Under the pieces are notes generated by a model. That model saw only the letters and a list, made by a program, of their open reading frames with translations, was not told the origin of the DNA and ran no database searches. Source: Aradus depressus (Eukaryota; Arthropoda; Insecta; Hemiptera; Aradidae). From it: a stretch of DNA of 64,000 nt. Both the position numbers and the translations under genes were made by a program. Below are positions 52,701 to 61,680 of the stretch, in pieces; the stretch's first letter is position 1, and every line of letters begins with the position of its first letter. Where the stretch lies: positions 37,837,087 to 37,901,086 of the forward strand of contig OY759216.1 of NCBI GenBank assembly GCA_963662175.1, read 5' to 3'.

Positions 52701-55059
52701 TGCTTTGTTTTAATTTAGTTCTTATTATTGAGTCTTTGTTTTTCTTCACCATATTAACATGTAAACAAGGACAAAATATAATTAAAAAAGAGAAAAATAA
52801 GGTTTTTTTTTAAGAATGCGTATCTTCAAAAAATAAGTAAATAAATCAAATTCAGTTTGGATTTATTTTAATCGGAGCTGATGCTATAAATTTATTTGAT
52901 AAAGCAGACATAGTTCTGTGATACGTTCTGATTAATGTATTTATTTATACTTTTAGGATAGTACATGGGACATCAATCAGGATTCAGTACAAGAAGCTGA
53001 GGAAGACACATCTTCCTGCGATATCTGGGTGCGCAGTCCCAGCAGTTTATATGGGGCTGACCGCTCCTATGGTAAAGTTCCATAGTATATCTATCTGTAT
53101 GTAATAGTGAAAGATGAAGATTTTAAACATTTAAAATCCTGAATTTTGATTGCTCGCTACATATTTCCTTAACATTCATATTTCAATGTGTATTTTAGGC
53201 TTGCAAAGGTGAAGATAAGGATTTAAGCCAAAAAAAATTGTGTAGAAAATTGAATCTTATGATTGACCCCCCAAACGAGATATTTGTCCAATGAAGAAAT
53301 GTTCCTCTTGAAATTTGCTAACATCGTTTTGAATTCAGATTTGAGATAGGACCGAAGCGAACAATATTATAGCGCACTAATTAATGTAGAATGGTGATGT
53401 TGACCCACAACTTGGGTTCCACTCAACTTTTTAATTTCAAACATTTGTCAAGCCATTTCAAATTTCATTAATATCAGATCAAAGCCATGTCCGCTTCACA
53501 CAAACTTTTCTACTAAATTTTTGTAAATATCTCTTGAAATATTTTTTATAACAAAAGATTCCTGTAAGGGGCAGAGCATCTCAAAATACATAATTTATTT
53601 GCAACATTTTTCACAGGCCAACTGGTTTTAAAAAAAAAATTCATATCACATGCAATAATTTTCATGCTGGTATGTATCTCTCGATTTATTTCATGTCATG
53701 GACGATTTAAACGTTTTGAGAGACACCGCCCTTCCTTTATGTGTATCTAAATTGTTTTGAATAAACCAAAAATCATTATTCGTATACATTCTCATAAATA
53801 AAATATAAATTAACAAATGAACACACTATACATTTAAAAAATGTGCACAAATACTAATGGTCTCATCAAATAGGCTATTAAGTCACAAAATCATCAGCCT
53901 TTGTTAATTCTTATTTTGATTTATATAAAAAAATATTAGATACTGAGAATTAAAGGTGTCTCCAGAAGAGTTTAACGTTTCGATCGACTTGAAATTAATT
54001 GGTAGATATATAGCTGCATAAAAACTAGGTGTGCAATACATTCTGCTGTTTGCAAAAACTGAGCTGAGTCAGGCATATCTGTATAAAAAACTCAGTTAAT
54101 GTTTTAATAATTATCAGTAACTTCTCACCTTGTATGTTCTTTATGAATATATTAATGCTTTAAATAGATTTCAATTGAATTCAATGGATTTTTTTCTAGC
54201 CTTTTTGTGGACAACAGCAGCTGTTTTTGCACAAAATTCTTTTTACTATGTGTTCTTTGTATGTTGAATCGTTTACGAAAAAAAAGTCGAAGTTTGTACG
54301 TTAGAACACTGAAAAAAACGGCTCAAAAAAAGTGGTGTCCGATGGTAAACCGAAAAGGGCTTCGCCCGGATTTTTACATTTGAAATCGAAAAATTCTATT
54401 TTGCGCGAGAATTTTCTCTCAATTGATTTCAATGGGGATTTCGTTTTTCGGTGATTATTCCTCCGTGTTATGTTCGATTTCAGATTTTTTTTAGTAGTAA
54501 ACCATCGTCACTGTCCACTACCATCGTGGCAAATTTCAATGTGATCGGTAAAGGGGTTTAGGAGGAGTACGAGTACAACGAAATACATGAGTCGTCTAAG
54601 AGCTTCGTAAACTCAGCACAATTACTACATTACTTGAAAATCTTTTTACACAACAAAAAATAAATCTCATATTATGTAAAAGACTGTTTTATGGATAAAC
54701 AGTTTGTCCTACTAAAAAATGAATTTATGTATTCTAATATAATATTTCTTGTTGATGTGTTTAAAGTCTAGCAATAAGCAGATTGCCGATTTTTTATTAT
54801 TTATTTATTTTTAGATTGTTCATCGAGTAAACAAACAAGAATTAGCGGGAGGACTTCGAAGAAACGGAAAATTGATTTTGAGGATGAGGAAGAAGACAGT
54901 TGTGAAGATGAATTGGCCGAAGAAGATCTTATCAAAAAAAAGTTAGCCTACATGAAAGAGGAACACAAGCGGAAGATGAAGTTTCTGGCCAGAAAGGAAG
55001 AACTTCAATGTAAAGTACTTGAAGCCGAACTTCAACTGAAACAAAGGCAGCTTCAGTAA
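49601..55059 (+). CDS. MADF-domain protein, paralogue 2 (four exons, 234 aa)
   Basis: A tandem duplicate of 41620-46657. Exons 49601-49759, 50813-50998, 52957-53071 and 54815-55059 total 705 bp in one frame. The protein has the N-terminal MADF domain (RKYKEWLPDETIRFLEEYEN, LWD, VVKEKITSLQKAY, EWYDTADRFWREH), a Ser-rich middle (RSPSSLYGADRSYG), a basic/acidic patch (SKKRKIDFEDEEEDS) and a coiled coil ending LQLKQRQLQ. It is shorter than paralogue 1 by deletions in the exon 2 loop and the exon 4 helix. An in-frame ATG at 49589 adds four residues; 49601 aligns with the other copy. It has no internal stops. Intron 3 (53072-54814) lacks the transposon found in paralogue 1. Confidence 0.88.
50813..50998 (+). 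CDS. MADF paralogue 2, exon 2
   Basis: The acceptor is ATCTTTTCAG and the donor AACCAG|GTATTT; 62 codons. PGINLYVVKEKITSLQKAYN and RPTLEWYDTADRFWREHRTP close the MADF domain. Confidence 0.9.
52957..53071 (+). CDS. MADF paralogue 2, exon 3
   Basis: The acceptor is TACTTTTAG and the donor CTATG|GTAAAG. It has 38 codons plus one base: DSTWDINQDSVQEAEEDTSS and VRSPSSLYGADRSY. Length and phases are the same as in paralogue 1. Confidence 0.87.
54815..55059 (+). CDS. MADF paralogue 2, exon 4
   Basis: The acceptor is TTATTTTTAG; two bases plus 81 codons to TAA. DCSSSKQTRISGRTSKKRKI, an acidic run, then the helix KLAYMKEEHKRKMKFLARKE and LQLKQRQLQ. Confidence 0.87.
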
Positions 55060-56619
55060 CCATTGTACCTTGAGTGTTACTCATTGGGGAGGCAATTCAG
55101 AGACCAAATATGCTCTGTGTGTCTCGTTTAGTTGTATTGGTCCAAACAAGGGTTGTGTCGAATACTTTAATGTGGTAAAATGAATAAAAACAAATTAATT
55201 TTTTATATTGTCAAATTCAACAAAAATACATGGTGTACACAATGGATGTATATATTTTTTTTAATATTTAAAAAGTTATATTCGTTCATGATGTATGTTT
55301 AGACACACTTAGTTTTTAGTGACATAGGTTAGGTTTTATGATGTTGCATGCCCGGGCTTTAACAACGAGGTCATATCGCCTACTACCAGAGCGCTCTTTC
55401 GTCACTGGTGGACATGAGCCCGACTCTATTGTGGGAGTCCTAAATTTTGCCTACCCTTTTTATTTTTATTCACCTAGGGCATGTTTAACGAAGATGCCTG
55501 ACATCGTACAGGCTCGTGATCATCGCTTAACGTCCCATCCAAAGTGATATATCTTTACTTAAGTGTCGGGTATATAAACTCATGGATAATGTATATATGT
55601 TAATACAGGCCCTGAAGAAGGCACACTCAGTGGCGAAAGCTTACTTGGCAGAAATTCTAAGAGTTTGTTTTATCGACCACAAACCTGACCTACCCCCTTC
55701 TTTTTTGGTTGCATATTCTGATGGGATATATGGGGCTCGCTTCCTTAAATTTCAGGGGATTGATCCATCTCTCAAATGTGTACATTCAAAATCTATCGTT
55801 CGGAACACTATTTTAATCTATACACATTTAAAATAAGTACGTTATAAATCCATTCACGAAGAGGCTGCCTCACCAGCTATACAAAGAAATAATAAAAAGC
55901 CATCTCGAAAGGCTAATATTTATAAAAAAAAAAAAGAGCAGATTGCGGCAAAAAGCTCGAGAGATATGGGCCGGGACCCTTCGAATTGTAAGCAGCGAAA
56001 CTTAATTTAAATGATCTGTAAACTGAGGACAAGATTTGAGCATTCCGAATGAGTATATCTCAAACTAACTCAACCGGGGACGTGAAGGGCCCAAGAAAAA
56101 TATATTAATTATTTTAATCAAATAAGAGCTAGCTAACTGATAATAGGTTGTCAACAGTGAATAACATGTAATTATGAATATTTATCCTAGTTTATCATTT
56201 TCACAGTATACATTTGAATTAAGACTTACTATTTGTATATATTAATTTAAAACGCCGTCATTCCAATAGGTCGTTAAGCGATGGTCCCGAGCCTATACTG
56301 AATAAAAATGTAGGGTAGGCAAAATTTTGGACTCGTAGTTAAAGCTCGGGCATGATTCACAATAACTATTAATTTAAAAATAAGCAAATTTTTATTTTTG
56401 CTACAAAATGTATGTTGGTCATCCCAAGGACCTGAGCCAAAAGAGAATAATTTATATAACCTATGTATATTTTCTCAATGTAAGCTTCTTATTGAATTAA
56501 ATATATGAAATCATGACATTATTTTCTCAATGTAAGCTTCTTATTGAATTAAATATATAAAATCATGACATGTCTTCGTTTCCAAACTTATAAATTACAT
56601 ATATATTTAAAAATAAAAC
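55060..56619. other. Between MADF paralogue 2 and WDR18: SINEs and tandem repeat
   Basis: 55335-55560 is a SINE-A copy (minus): CATGCCCGGGCTTTAACAAC, TCATATCGCCTACTACCAGA, CGGGCTCGTGATCATCGCTTAACGTCCCATCC-type. 56250-56360 is a SINE-A body fragment (plus). 55600-55640 (CCTGAAGAAGGCACACTCAGTGGCGAAAGC) looks like a retroelement-end relic. 56469-56570 is a two-copy, 52-bp tandem repeat in the WDR18 3' flank. I see no further gene. Confidence 0.6.
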
Positions 56620-57906
56620 TTAATCCTCACGAACACGCTTTTTGCTCTTTTTCTTATTTTTTTTATTTACTAAAATATCTGTATCTATTGGTTTTTTTTC
56701 CAGTATTCTTTCAACAGCAAACTTATACAAGAGATGATTTGTTCTTTTGAGTATGTCTTGTGAACGCTCATTATTACCTGTTTTCAACCTAACACTAACT
56801 GCAGTCTGTACTGGCGCAGCATTTTCCAAACACACTAAATCCTGAGAGTGAATCACTTCGATATAAGGCTCTTCATCTTCGCTTACATTGGCTGGATTGA
56901 CAAAATCGTGAATAAGTGCTCTGGGTCGAAAATCAGGACCTAAGACATTCTTAGATAAAAAAGGAATATACAAAATATTGGTAACAGGTCCTTTCTGTGA
57001 TATTGTTCTCAAACAGCTTCTACTAGCGATACTCCAAATTTTAATGGATTCGTCGAGAGATCCCGATACTAAATGTTCACAGTCAATCATACAAGCTAGT
57101 GAGGTTACACTTTTCTCATGTTCGACAAAAGATGCATTTCTTTCGTCCTGTTGAAGATGATATTCTACCGTCCGAGGTGGCGACGTTAATGAAAATTCAT
57201 GTATTCCACCTTCCGTGGTTCCAATGTAGATATTGGTTTCTGTAGGAGACAAAGTGACACATGATAGCTTCACATAAAACACTAAAGAGAGTAACTTTTC
57301 TCCAGTTACTAAGTCGAAGATCTTTACAGTCATATCATCAGATACTGAATACAAACGGGCATTAATCCCAACAGATACGAACAAGTCAGTAACAGGTAAT
57401 CCATGCTCTGCAAATGCAAATAAAGGTTCTGGGTCTTTCTCTTTCACAGAAAACACTTGGACATCCCAGACTGTAACAAGACCGTCTTCCCCGCCGCAGC
57501 ACAGTAAGTTACCATCACATGTAAATTTCATCACTGTCACAGGCTGAAAATGTCGAGATGCAATACCCAATAATTTTCCAGTACAAGCTTGGTACAAGTG
57601 CACTTTTTCACTGATTGACACAGCTATGTGAACACACTCTGGGCTAAATGCAATGGTATGTATCTTACCAGGTGTTATAAGTCGTTTGTTTTCTGGATGT
57701 TGCTTATTAAAGGCCCAAACATGTATAAGTGGTTTGGCTCGCTCACATGTGAGTATGTAACCTCCACTAGAAGTTAGTCCATGAAAGTTGGCAAACCCTC
57801 CGCCACGGTATTTGCTGATCAATGTTCCATTGTTTGCGTCCCAAATACTCACTGTGCAAATTTCATCTTTTTGAGTCGTGCAGATCAAAGCGTCAAAAAA
57901 CTCCAT
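56620..57906 (-). CDS. WDR18: WDR18 homologue, WD-repeat subunit of the Rix1/PELP1 complex
   Basis: WDR18 (yeast Ipi3) works in the nucleus/nucleolus with PELP1-TEX10-LAS1L in ITS2 processing and 60S pre-ribosome maturation. The 428-residue frame starts ATGGAGTTTTTTGACGC and has no introns; length matches the family (about 430). WD blades end at VSIWDA (near 23), IHVWAF (near 65), VHLYQA (near 105), VTVWDV (near 150), VKIFDL (near 198) and IKIWSI (near 290). Family features include YRGGG, IASRHFQPV (compare ILSRHYQ), HGLPVTDLF, KGPVTN and LGPDFRPRAL. The C-terminus is a lysine-rich nuclear-localisation-like tail (KKNKKKSKKRVRED). No disabling change is seen. Single-exon structure could mean a retrocopy or intron loss. 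The start lies about 315 bp from a transposon end at 58222. Confidence 0.94.
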   Translation of the reverse strand: MEFFDALICTTQKDEICTVSIWDANNGTLISKYRGGGFANFHGLTSSGGYILTCERAKPLIHVWAFNKQHPENKRLITPGKIHTIAFSPECVHIAVSISEKVHLYQACTGKLLGIASRHFQPVTVMKFTCDGNLLCCGGEDGLVTVWDVQVFSVKEKDPEPLFAFAEHGLPVTDLFVSVGINARLYSVSDDMTVKIFDLVTGEKLLSLVFYVKLSCVTLSPTETNIYIGTTEGGIHEFSLTSPPRTVEYHLQQDERNASFVEHEKSVTSLACMIDCEHLVSGSLDESIKIWSIASRSCLRTISQKGPVTNILYIPFLSKNVLGPDFRPRALIHDFVNPANVSEDEEPYIEVIHSQDLVCLENAAPVQTAVSVRLKTGNNERSQDILKRTNHLLYKFAVERILEKKPIDTDILVNKKNKKKSKKRVRED

Positions 57907-58221
57907 TTCACTAAAAAATATTCAAACTGCTAACCCATACCAAAATATAACCGTATCGCGGTGTAACCTCAGCAGATAACTATCGATTGATATAACATGT
58001 CGATTGTAACGTAATTAATTTAGGCTTCAAAATTTGTATAAACTGTCTTAAGAACTGTATTTTTCAACTTGGATTTTATTCAATATTTACAGAATATATT
58101 GTTCATTATATTTAAGATTTTTGTTCTCCCCCGCTCTTATTGACATCCCCAAGAGTTAGAAATATGTATAATAACACTTTACAATGAAATTAATTGTACA
58201 TACTCTTTTTTAAATACAAAT
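57907..58221 (-). promoter_or_regulatory. Presumed WDR18 promoter and 5' UTR
   Basis: The 315 bp between the WDR18 start codon and the transposon terminus is the only unique upstream sequence left to the gene. No TATA box or initiator can be assigned with confidence. Confidence 0.35.
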
Positions 58222-58253
58222 GAAGACTACAGGGGAAAAACGAGGTATCTCGA
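58222..58253. repeat. Left terminal inverted repeat
   Basis: An exact 32-bp reverse complement of 60072-60103. Just inside, the ends differ by a one-base indel before a T run. Confidence 0.92.
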
Positions 58254-58443
58254 TTTTTTCAAAATGTTCAGGAGAGCAATTTTTCTGGGAGAAACGCAAT
58301 AACCCTTAATTGGGGTGGTATAAAAAACTAATAAAATTACTTTGGTCTCCTGATGTAACATACAATACAATTGTGCTGTAGTATTATTCAAAAATATATT
58401 CTTCTTTGATAAAAACTAGTTCAAACTTCCAAAGGTACCTTTG

Positions 58444-58494
58444 TACTGGGGAAAAACGAGGTAGAACACTCTTCTACCTCGTTATTCCCCAGTA
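58444..58494. repeat. Subterminal hairpin made of the TIR core motif
   Basis: 58444-58464 (TACTGGGGAAAAACGAGGTAG) and 58474-58494 are reverse complements with one mismatch and a 9-base spacer. The motif is the GGGGAAAAACGAGGTA core of the TIR, so this may be an internal transposase-binding site. Confidence 0.85.
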
Positions 58495-58823
58495 CTTTGC
58501 TCTTCTCAGTTGCAAGGTTCCTGCTTGTTCTTTTCAAAGTTCAATATTGAACGATTATTTTAAACAGGAACTTGGATCACATCGACATAAAAAAGTCTCA
58601 GTTTGTGAAATGTAACAGTCTCTTTGAAAAAAAAGTGCAGTAAGTAAGAAACTCACAAAAATGCTGAAAATAAAAATGAAACTCACTGTTGAAAAAATAA
58701 ACGTTAATATAATTATGGTACAGTAGGTCAAAAACTCACTAAAATGCTAAAACTAAAAATGAAACTCAATGTTGAACAAATAAATGTTAATACAATTATG
58801 GTTCTTGTTACTTAGGTAAATCA

Positions 58824-58933
58824 TTAGTTGGTCTTGACCTTCAATTTGTCATAATACTGGTGTGCTGAAGCATCACAAAATTGTTTCAAGTGTTGGAGGT
58901 CGTCGAATTTCTCTTTTGATATCCGTAGTGTAC
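58824..58933 (-). CDS. Transposon gene, exon 2
   Basis: The acceptor TGCTTACAG opens 110 bp coding for TLRISKEKFDDLQHLKQFCD and then ASAHQYYDKLKVKTN, with TAA at 58824-58826. Too short for usual frame scans; found by following the exon 1 donor. The IS-x-x-K-x-x-DL-x-x-L...YY-x-x-L spacing is the family's C-terminal signature as I recall it. Confidence 0.75.
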
Positions 58934-59747
58934 CTGTAAGCAACCAGCTCATTATGCTTTATATTATATTAGATAATATTATTAACAAGTATATTAAGTT
59001 TATGGATGCTTCCTAATAACATATCTTTCTGGGAAGAGTGTAGCTACACTTACCTTTGTATGCTCGAGGTGGAAAGTGAAATTGGTCATGACGCAGTAGT
59101 GAAGTGGTAGCTCTTGTTGGTGTCACATTAGCAGTTGTTGTTTTGTTACCCGGTCTTTTCCTTCTTTTTGTAGTTCTTTTAGGATTGGGAATGACAATAG
59201 AACTGACGAACATCCCATTGTACGTGTCACGATGAAAAATGAGCCTGGGGTGATCAATTTCGATCTTTAGTTCCCTGATTGCTCTTGTCTTCATGCTCAT
59301 TGGGGCTTTTTTGTCGTAAATCATTGAGAGGAAATCTGTCCAATTTCTCACTAGATATCGCTTGACTTTTTGTACATGAAATGGTCTTGGATTAGTTCGA
59401 GCATGTTTGAATATTTCATTCCAATCATTAGGAACATTAATGGTTGCCTTCTGGTCAATCCTGCTGATCACGGGGACCATGCTAATCAGTCCTGTAAGGT
59501 GGGCACTTTGCGAATTCCAATCATCCAAGCAGTTGAAAGACCTAATGATTTCTTTCCTTTGATCTTCATCAACATTGTCAAAACATTTGAGACGAACACA
59601 CTTACAGCTATCTCCGGTTTGATGACTCTGAGCTCGGAGTTTCTTCGCCACATCTCGAATACGCCCAGTCTTCACACGTTTTTTAGTTGTTTTCACATTA
59701 CAATCACCCTCTTCACACTCTACATCACTAGAAGATAAATTTTCCAT
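58824..59747 (-). CDS. Transposon-borne two-exon gene, 267 aa, uncharacterised insect multi-copy family
   Basis: Exon 1 is 59054-59747 and exon 2 is 58824-58933 on minus. The donor is ACAAAG|GTAAGT and the acceptor TTGCTTACAG|GT; 694 + 110 = 804 bp, exactly 268 codons with the split Gly codon restored. Features: acidic N-terminus with C11 and C16; a basic segment TKKRVKTGRIRDVAKKLRAQ; a Cys cluster at 48-55 (SCKCVRLKCFDNV); a region rich in W and H (ARTNPRPFHVQKVKRYLVRN, about 115-134); a basic linker KRTTKRRKRPG; and a C-terminal block FPPRAYKG-TLRISKEKFDDL...HQYYDKL. The Cys cluster and the C-terminal block resemble, from memory, the two ends of large multi-copy insect proteins annotated DUF7869. 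The catalytic-looking middle is mostly missing, so this is probably an internally shortened derivative. Function unknown. Confidence 0.75.
59054..59747 (-). CDS. Transposon gene, exon 1
   Basis: ATG at 59747; 231 codons plus one base to the consensus donor AAAG|GTAAGT. Reading through the donor adds only 13 residues (KCSYTLPRKICY...) before a stop, so the unspliced form would lose the conserved C-terminal block. Confidence 0.78.
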
Positions 59748-59900
59748 TTCGGTTCACGCACTACCGAATACAGAATGCAAATACTGGTACAGAAAGCCGC
59801 GCTATCAACAGATAACATGGGAGACTGAAAAACTGTGAAACACAGAAAAGAAATTCAAACCAGCTGCCGAGCGGTAAGAAGAGTGGGAAGCCCAAGGTTA

Positions 59901-60026
59901 CCTCGTTCTTCCCCTGTAGCGCTCTGATAAACTCGTTCTTCCCCTGTACACGTTTTTTCACTCGCATTTTTCAAGCGTTTAGACTCGTTTTTCCCCAGTT
60001 TTGAGCTCACCATCGTATTCCCCATC
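59901..60026. repeat. Subterminal direct repeats of the TIR core motif
   Basis: CCTCGTTCTTCCCCTGTAG (59901-59919), CTCGTTCTTCCCCTGTACA (59932-59950), CTCGTTTTTCCCCAGTT (59984-60000) and a shorter TCGTATTCCCCAT (about 60014-60026) are spaced 31-52 bp apart between the gene's start and the right TIR. They probably bind the mobilising transposase and could also influence the gene's promoter. Confidence 0.85.
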
Positions 60027-60071
60027 AAAAAATCTATAAGGTACCGTTTTTATCTCACTTACCCAAAAAAT

Positions 60072-60103
60072 TCGAGATACCTCGTTTTTCCCCTGTAGTC
60101 TTC
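60072..60103. repeat. Right terminal inverted repeat
   Basis: Pairs exactly with 58222-58253; followed by AAAT, which repeats the base quartet preceding the left end. Confidence 0.92.
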
Positions 60104-60544
60104 AAATATATAGGCTGCTCTGAAATAATTGTGAGCCAACTATTTGTCAGTTCGTTTTTGTGACCCTTGCATGGGCTTCAACTAAGATGTCATATCGCCG
60201 AATATGTTGACGAACCTGAAATGAAATAGAAAAACTTACCAACCCTGACCCAAACTCCCGAAATACAATTTGATGGCGTCGACCGTTCATGTGCCACTAG
60301 ATGAAGTTTTTTATTTTGTGGAAAAACAAACATGAATTGACTGGTCCTGAGTCGGGGAAGAAATACCATTCAATGACTTTTTATACATATCGGCGCCAGC
60401 TCCTGACCAGAAATAACAAGGGTAAGTAGAGACCAGTTCTATGTTTATTTCTCGGTTGGTAGTGCTTCGGCGGATGTAGTTCTTACTTGTTAATTATTAC
60501 TAAGTGAATAAGAAAAACATTAAATTATTCAATAATTTATAAGA

Positions 60545-61190
60545 ATTTCCCGACTCTTTTAAATATGGTAAATATAAAAGAAAAAGTGATCGGAGTATCA
60601 CCGGCAATGTACTTCTCCATAAATTAAGTTTTCGCTCTCTCTCCAATACAAATGGATCATTTGGGTTAAAAATCAATAGTTGACTTATATAAGGGCTTCT
60701 GAATCCTCATACTAAATTTTGTGTCGATACATCGACAATTATTAGATTTTCTATGTCGACCCCCTCTCCTCTAATTCCCCTCTTCCCCCGTTTGGTTGAA
60801 AATCAAATCGCGTCGCCTTTATGGGATTCTGGATGCATATATAAAATGTGGTGCCGATGTATTCATTCTATCAAGAGTTATCGTGTTCACTGGTACACCT
60901 ACACAGCCACAGCAATTTTTCTTCATTTTTGATTGGATTTTCATAACTGTCGATGCAGGTAGGCTCGACTCAAATATCCTAATAATTGTTAATGCAATGA
61001 ATCTATCGACACAAAATTTAGTATGCAGATTCAGAAGCCGCACAGTCAACTTATGATTTTTACGCAGATGTTTGATTAATTTTGGAGGGAGAGGGAAAAG
61101 TTAACTGATTAATTTTTGCTGGGAAAGTACATTGCCGGTGATTCATCGATGACTTTTACTTCATATGTCGGGGAAAGTAAAAATAATAAT
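60545..61190. repeat. Interspersed repeat D copy
   Basis: GATCGGAGTATCACCGGCAATGTACTTC, ATCAATAGTTGACTTATA, TGTGTCGATACATCGACAATTATTAG, GGTTGAAAATCAAATCGCGTCGCC and the ending TTTTACTTCATATGTCGGGG plus AAAGTAAAA are D-family blocks. The inverted TTTTACTTC/AAAGTAAAA ending is shared with the 39800-40835 copy. Confidence 0.55.
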
Positions 61191-61194
61191 AGAT

Positions 61195-61680
61195 TATTCA
61201 AATTGAATTGTTTAAACATCTCCAGTCCCCTGAAGAACCACTAGATGGTGCTGAGATCGGGGGTTACCTGAGCGCTGTCTATCCCATGTGGACAATATCA
61301 ACATTCAGTAGTCGTTTGGCAACGGTTCGTGTTGTATCTGTATCGTGGTCGGACGAAGTGTGTCGTAACTTGTGTTTTGTGGACAGTGTCTTTCAAAATA
61401 GCTCTCCTCCCACTCGGACAAAGTATCAGGTCAATATTCTCATTGATATTACAAAATCTTATGTATACATACAATAATAAAGTTTGAATTATTTTACTTT
61501 TCTCTATTTTGTATATTAGGATCTTGTTTACATCAAGTTTGATCTATAACATTTTTTGAGGGTATCAATAGTTTTGCTTTTATGAAATTTGAATTCAAAT
61601 TGTCATTATTGATTGATACTGTCAATTGTGATTATCCTTTATTATTGGTATTGTTTGTTTACATCTGCAGATTATGTATA
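61195..61680. other. No gene seen
   Basis: A short open stretch (61208-61477) shows no domain I recognise; the rest is AT-rich. It may be unique sequence between two repeats. Confidence 0.4.

Larger units (their letters stand above)
58222..60103 (-). mobile_element. 1.88-kb DNA transposon with 32-bp TIRs and a two-exon gene
   Basis: 58222-58253 and 60072-60103 are perfect 32-bp reverse complements (GAAGACTACAGGGGAAAAAC, then GAGGTATCTCGA). Both ends are flanked by AAAT (58218-58221 and 60104-60107), a likely 4-bp target duplication. Inside are several copies of the TIR core motif (CTCGTTNTTCCCC(T/A)GTA) near both ends, an 83-bp tandem duplication (58638-58803) and a minus-strand spliced gene. 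No full transposase is visible. Perfect termini imply recent movement. The superfamily is unassigned. It sits directly upstream of WDR18. Confidence 0.88.

Noticed and set aside
55582..55836. 84-codon frame between MADF paralogue 2 and WDR18
   Set aside because: No domain, no splice context, and the left part overlaps a retroelement-end-like motif (CCTGAAGAAGGCACACTCAG).
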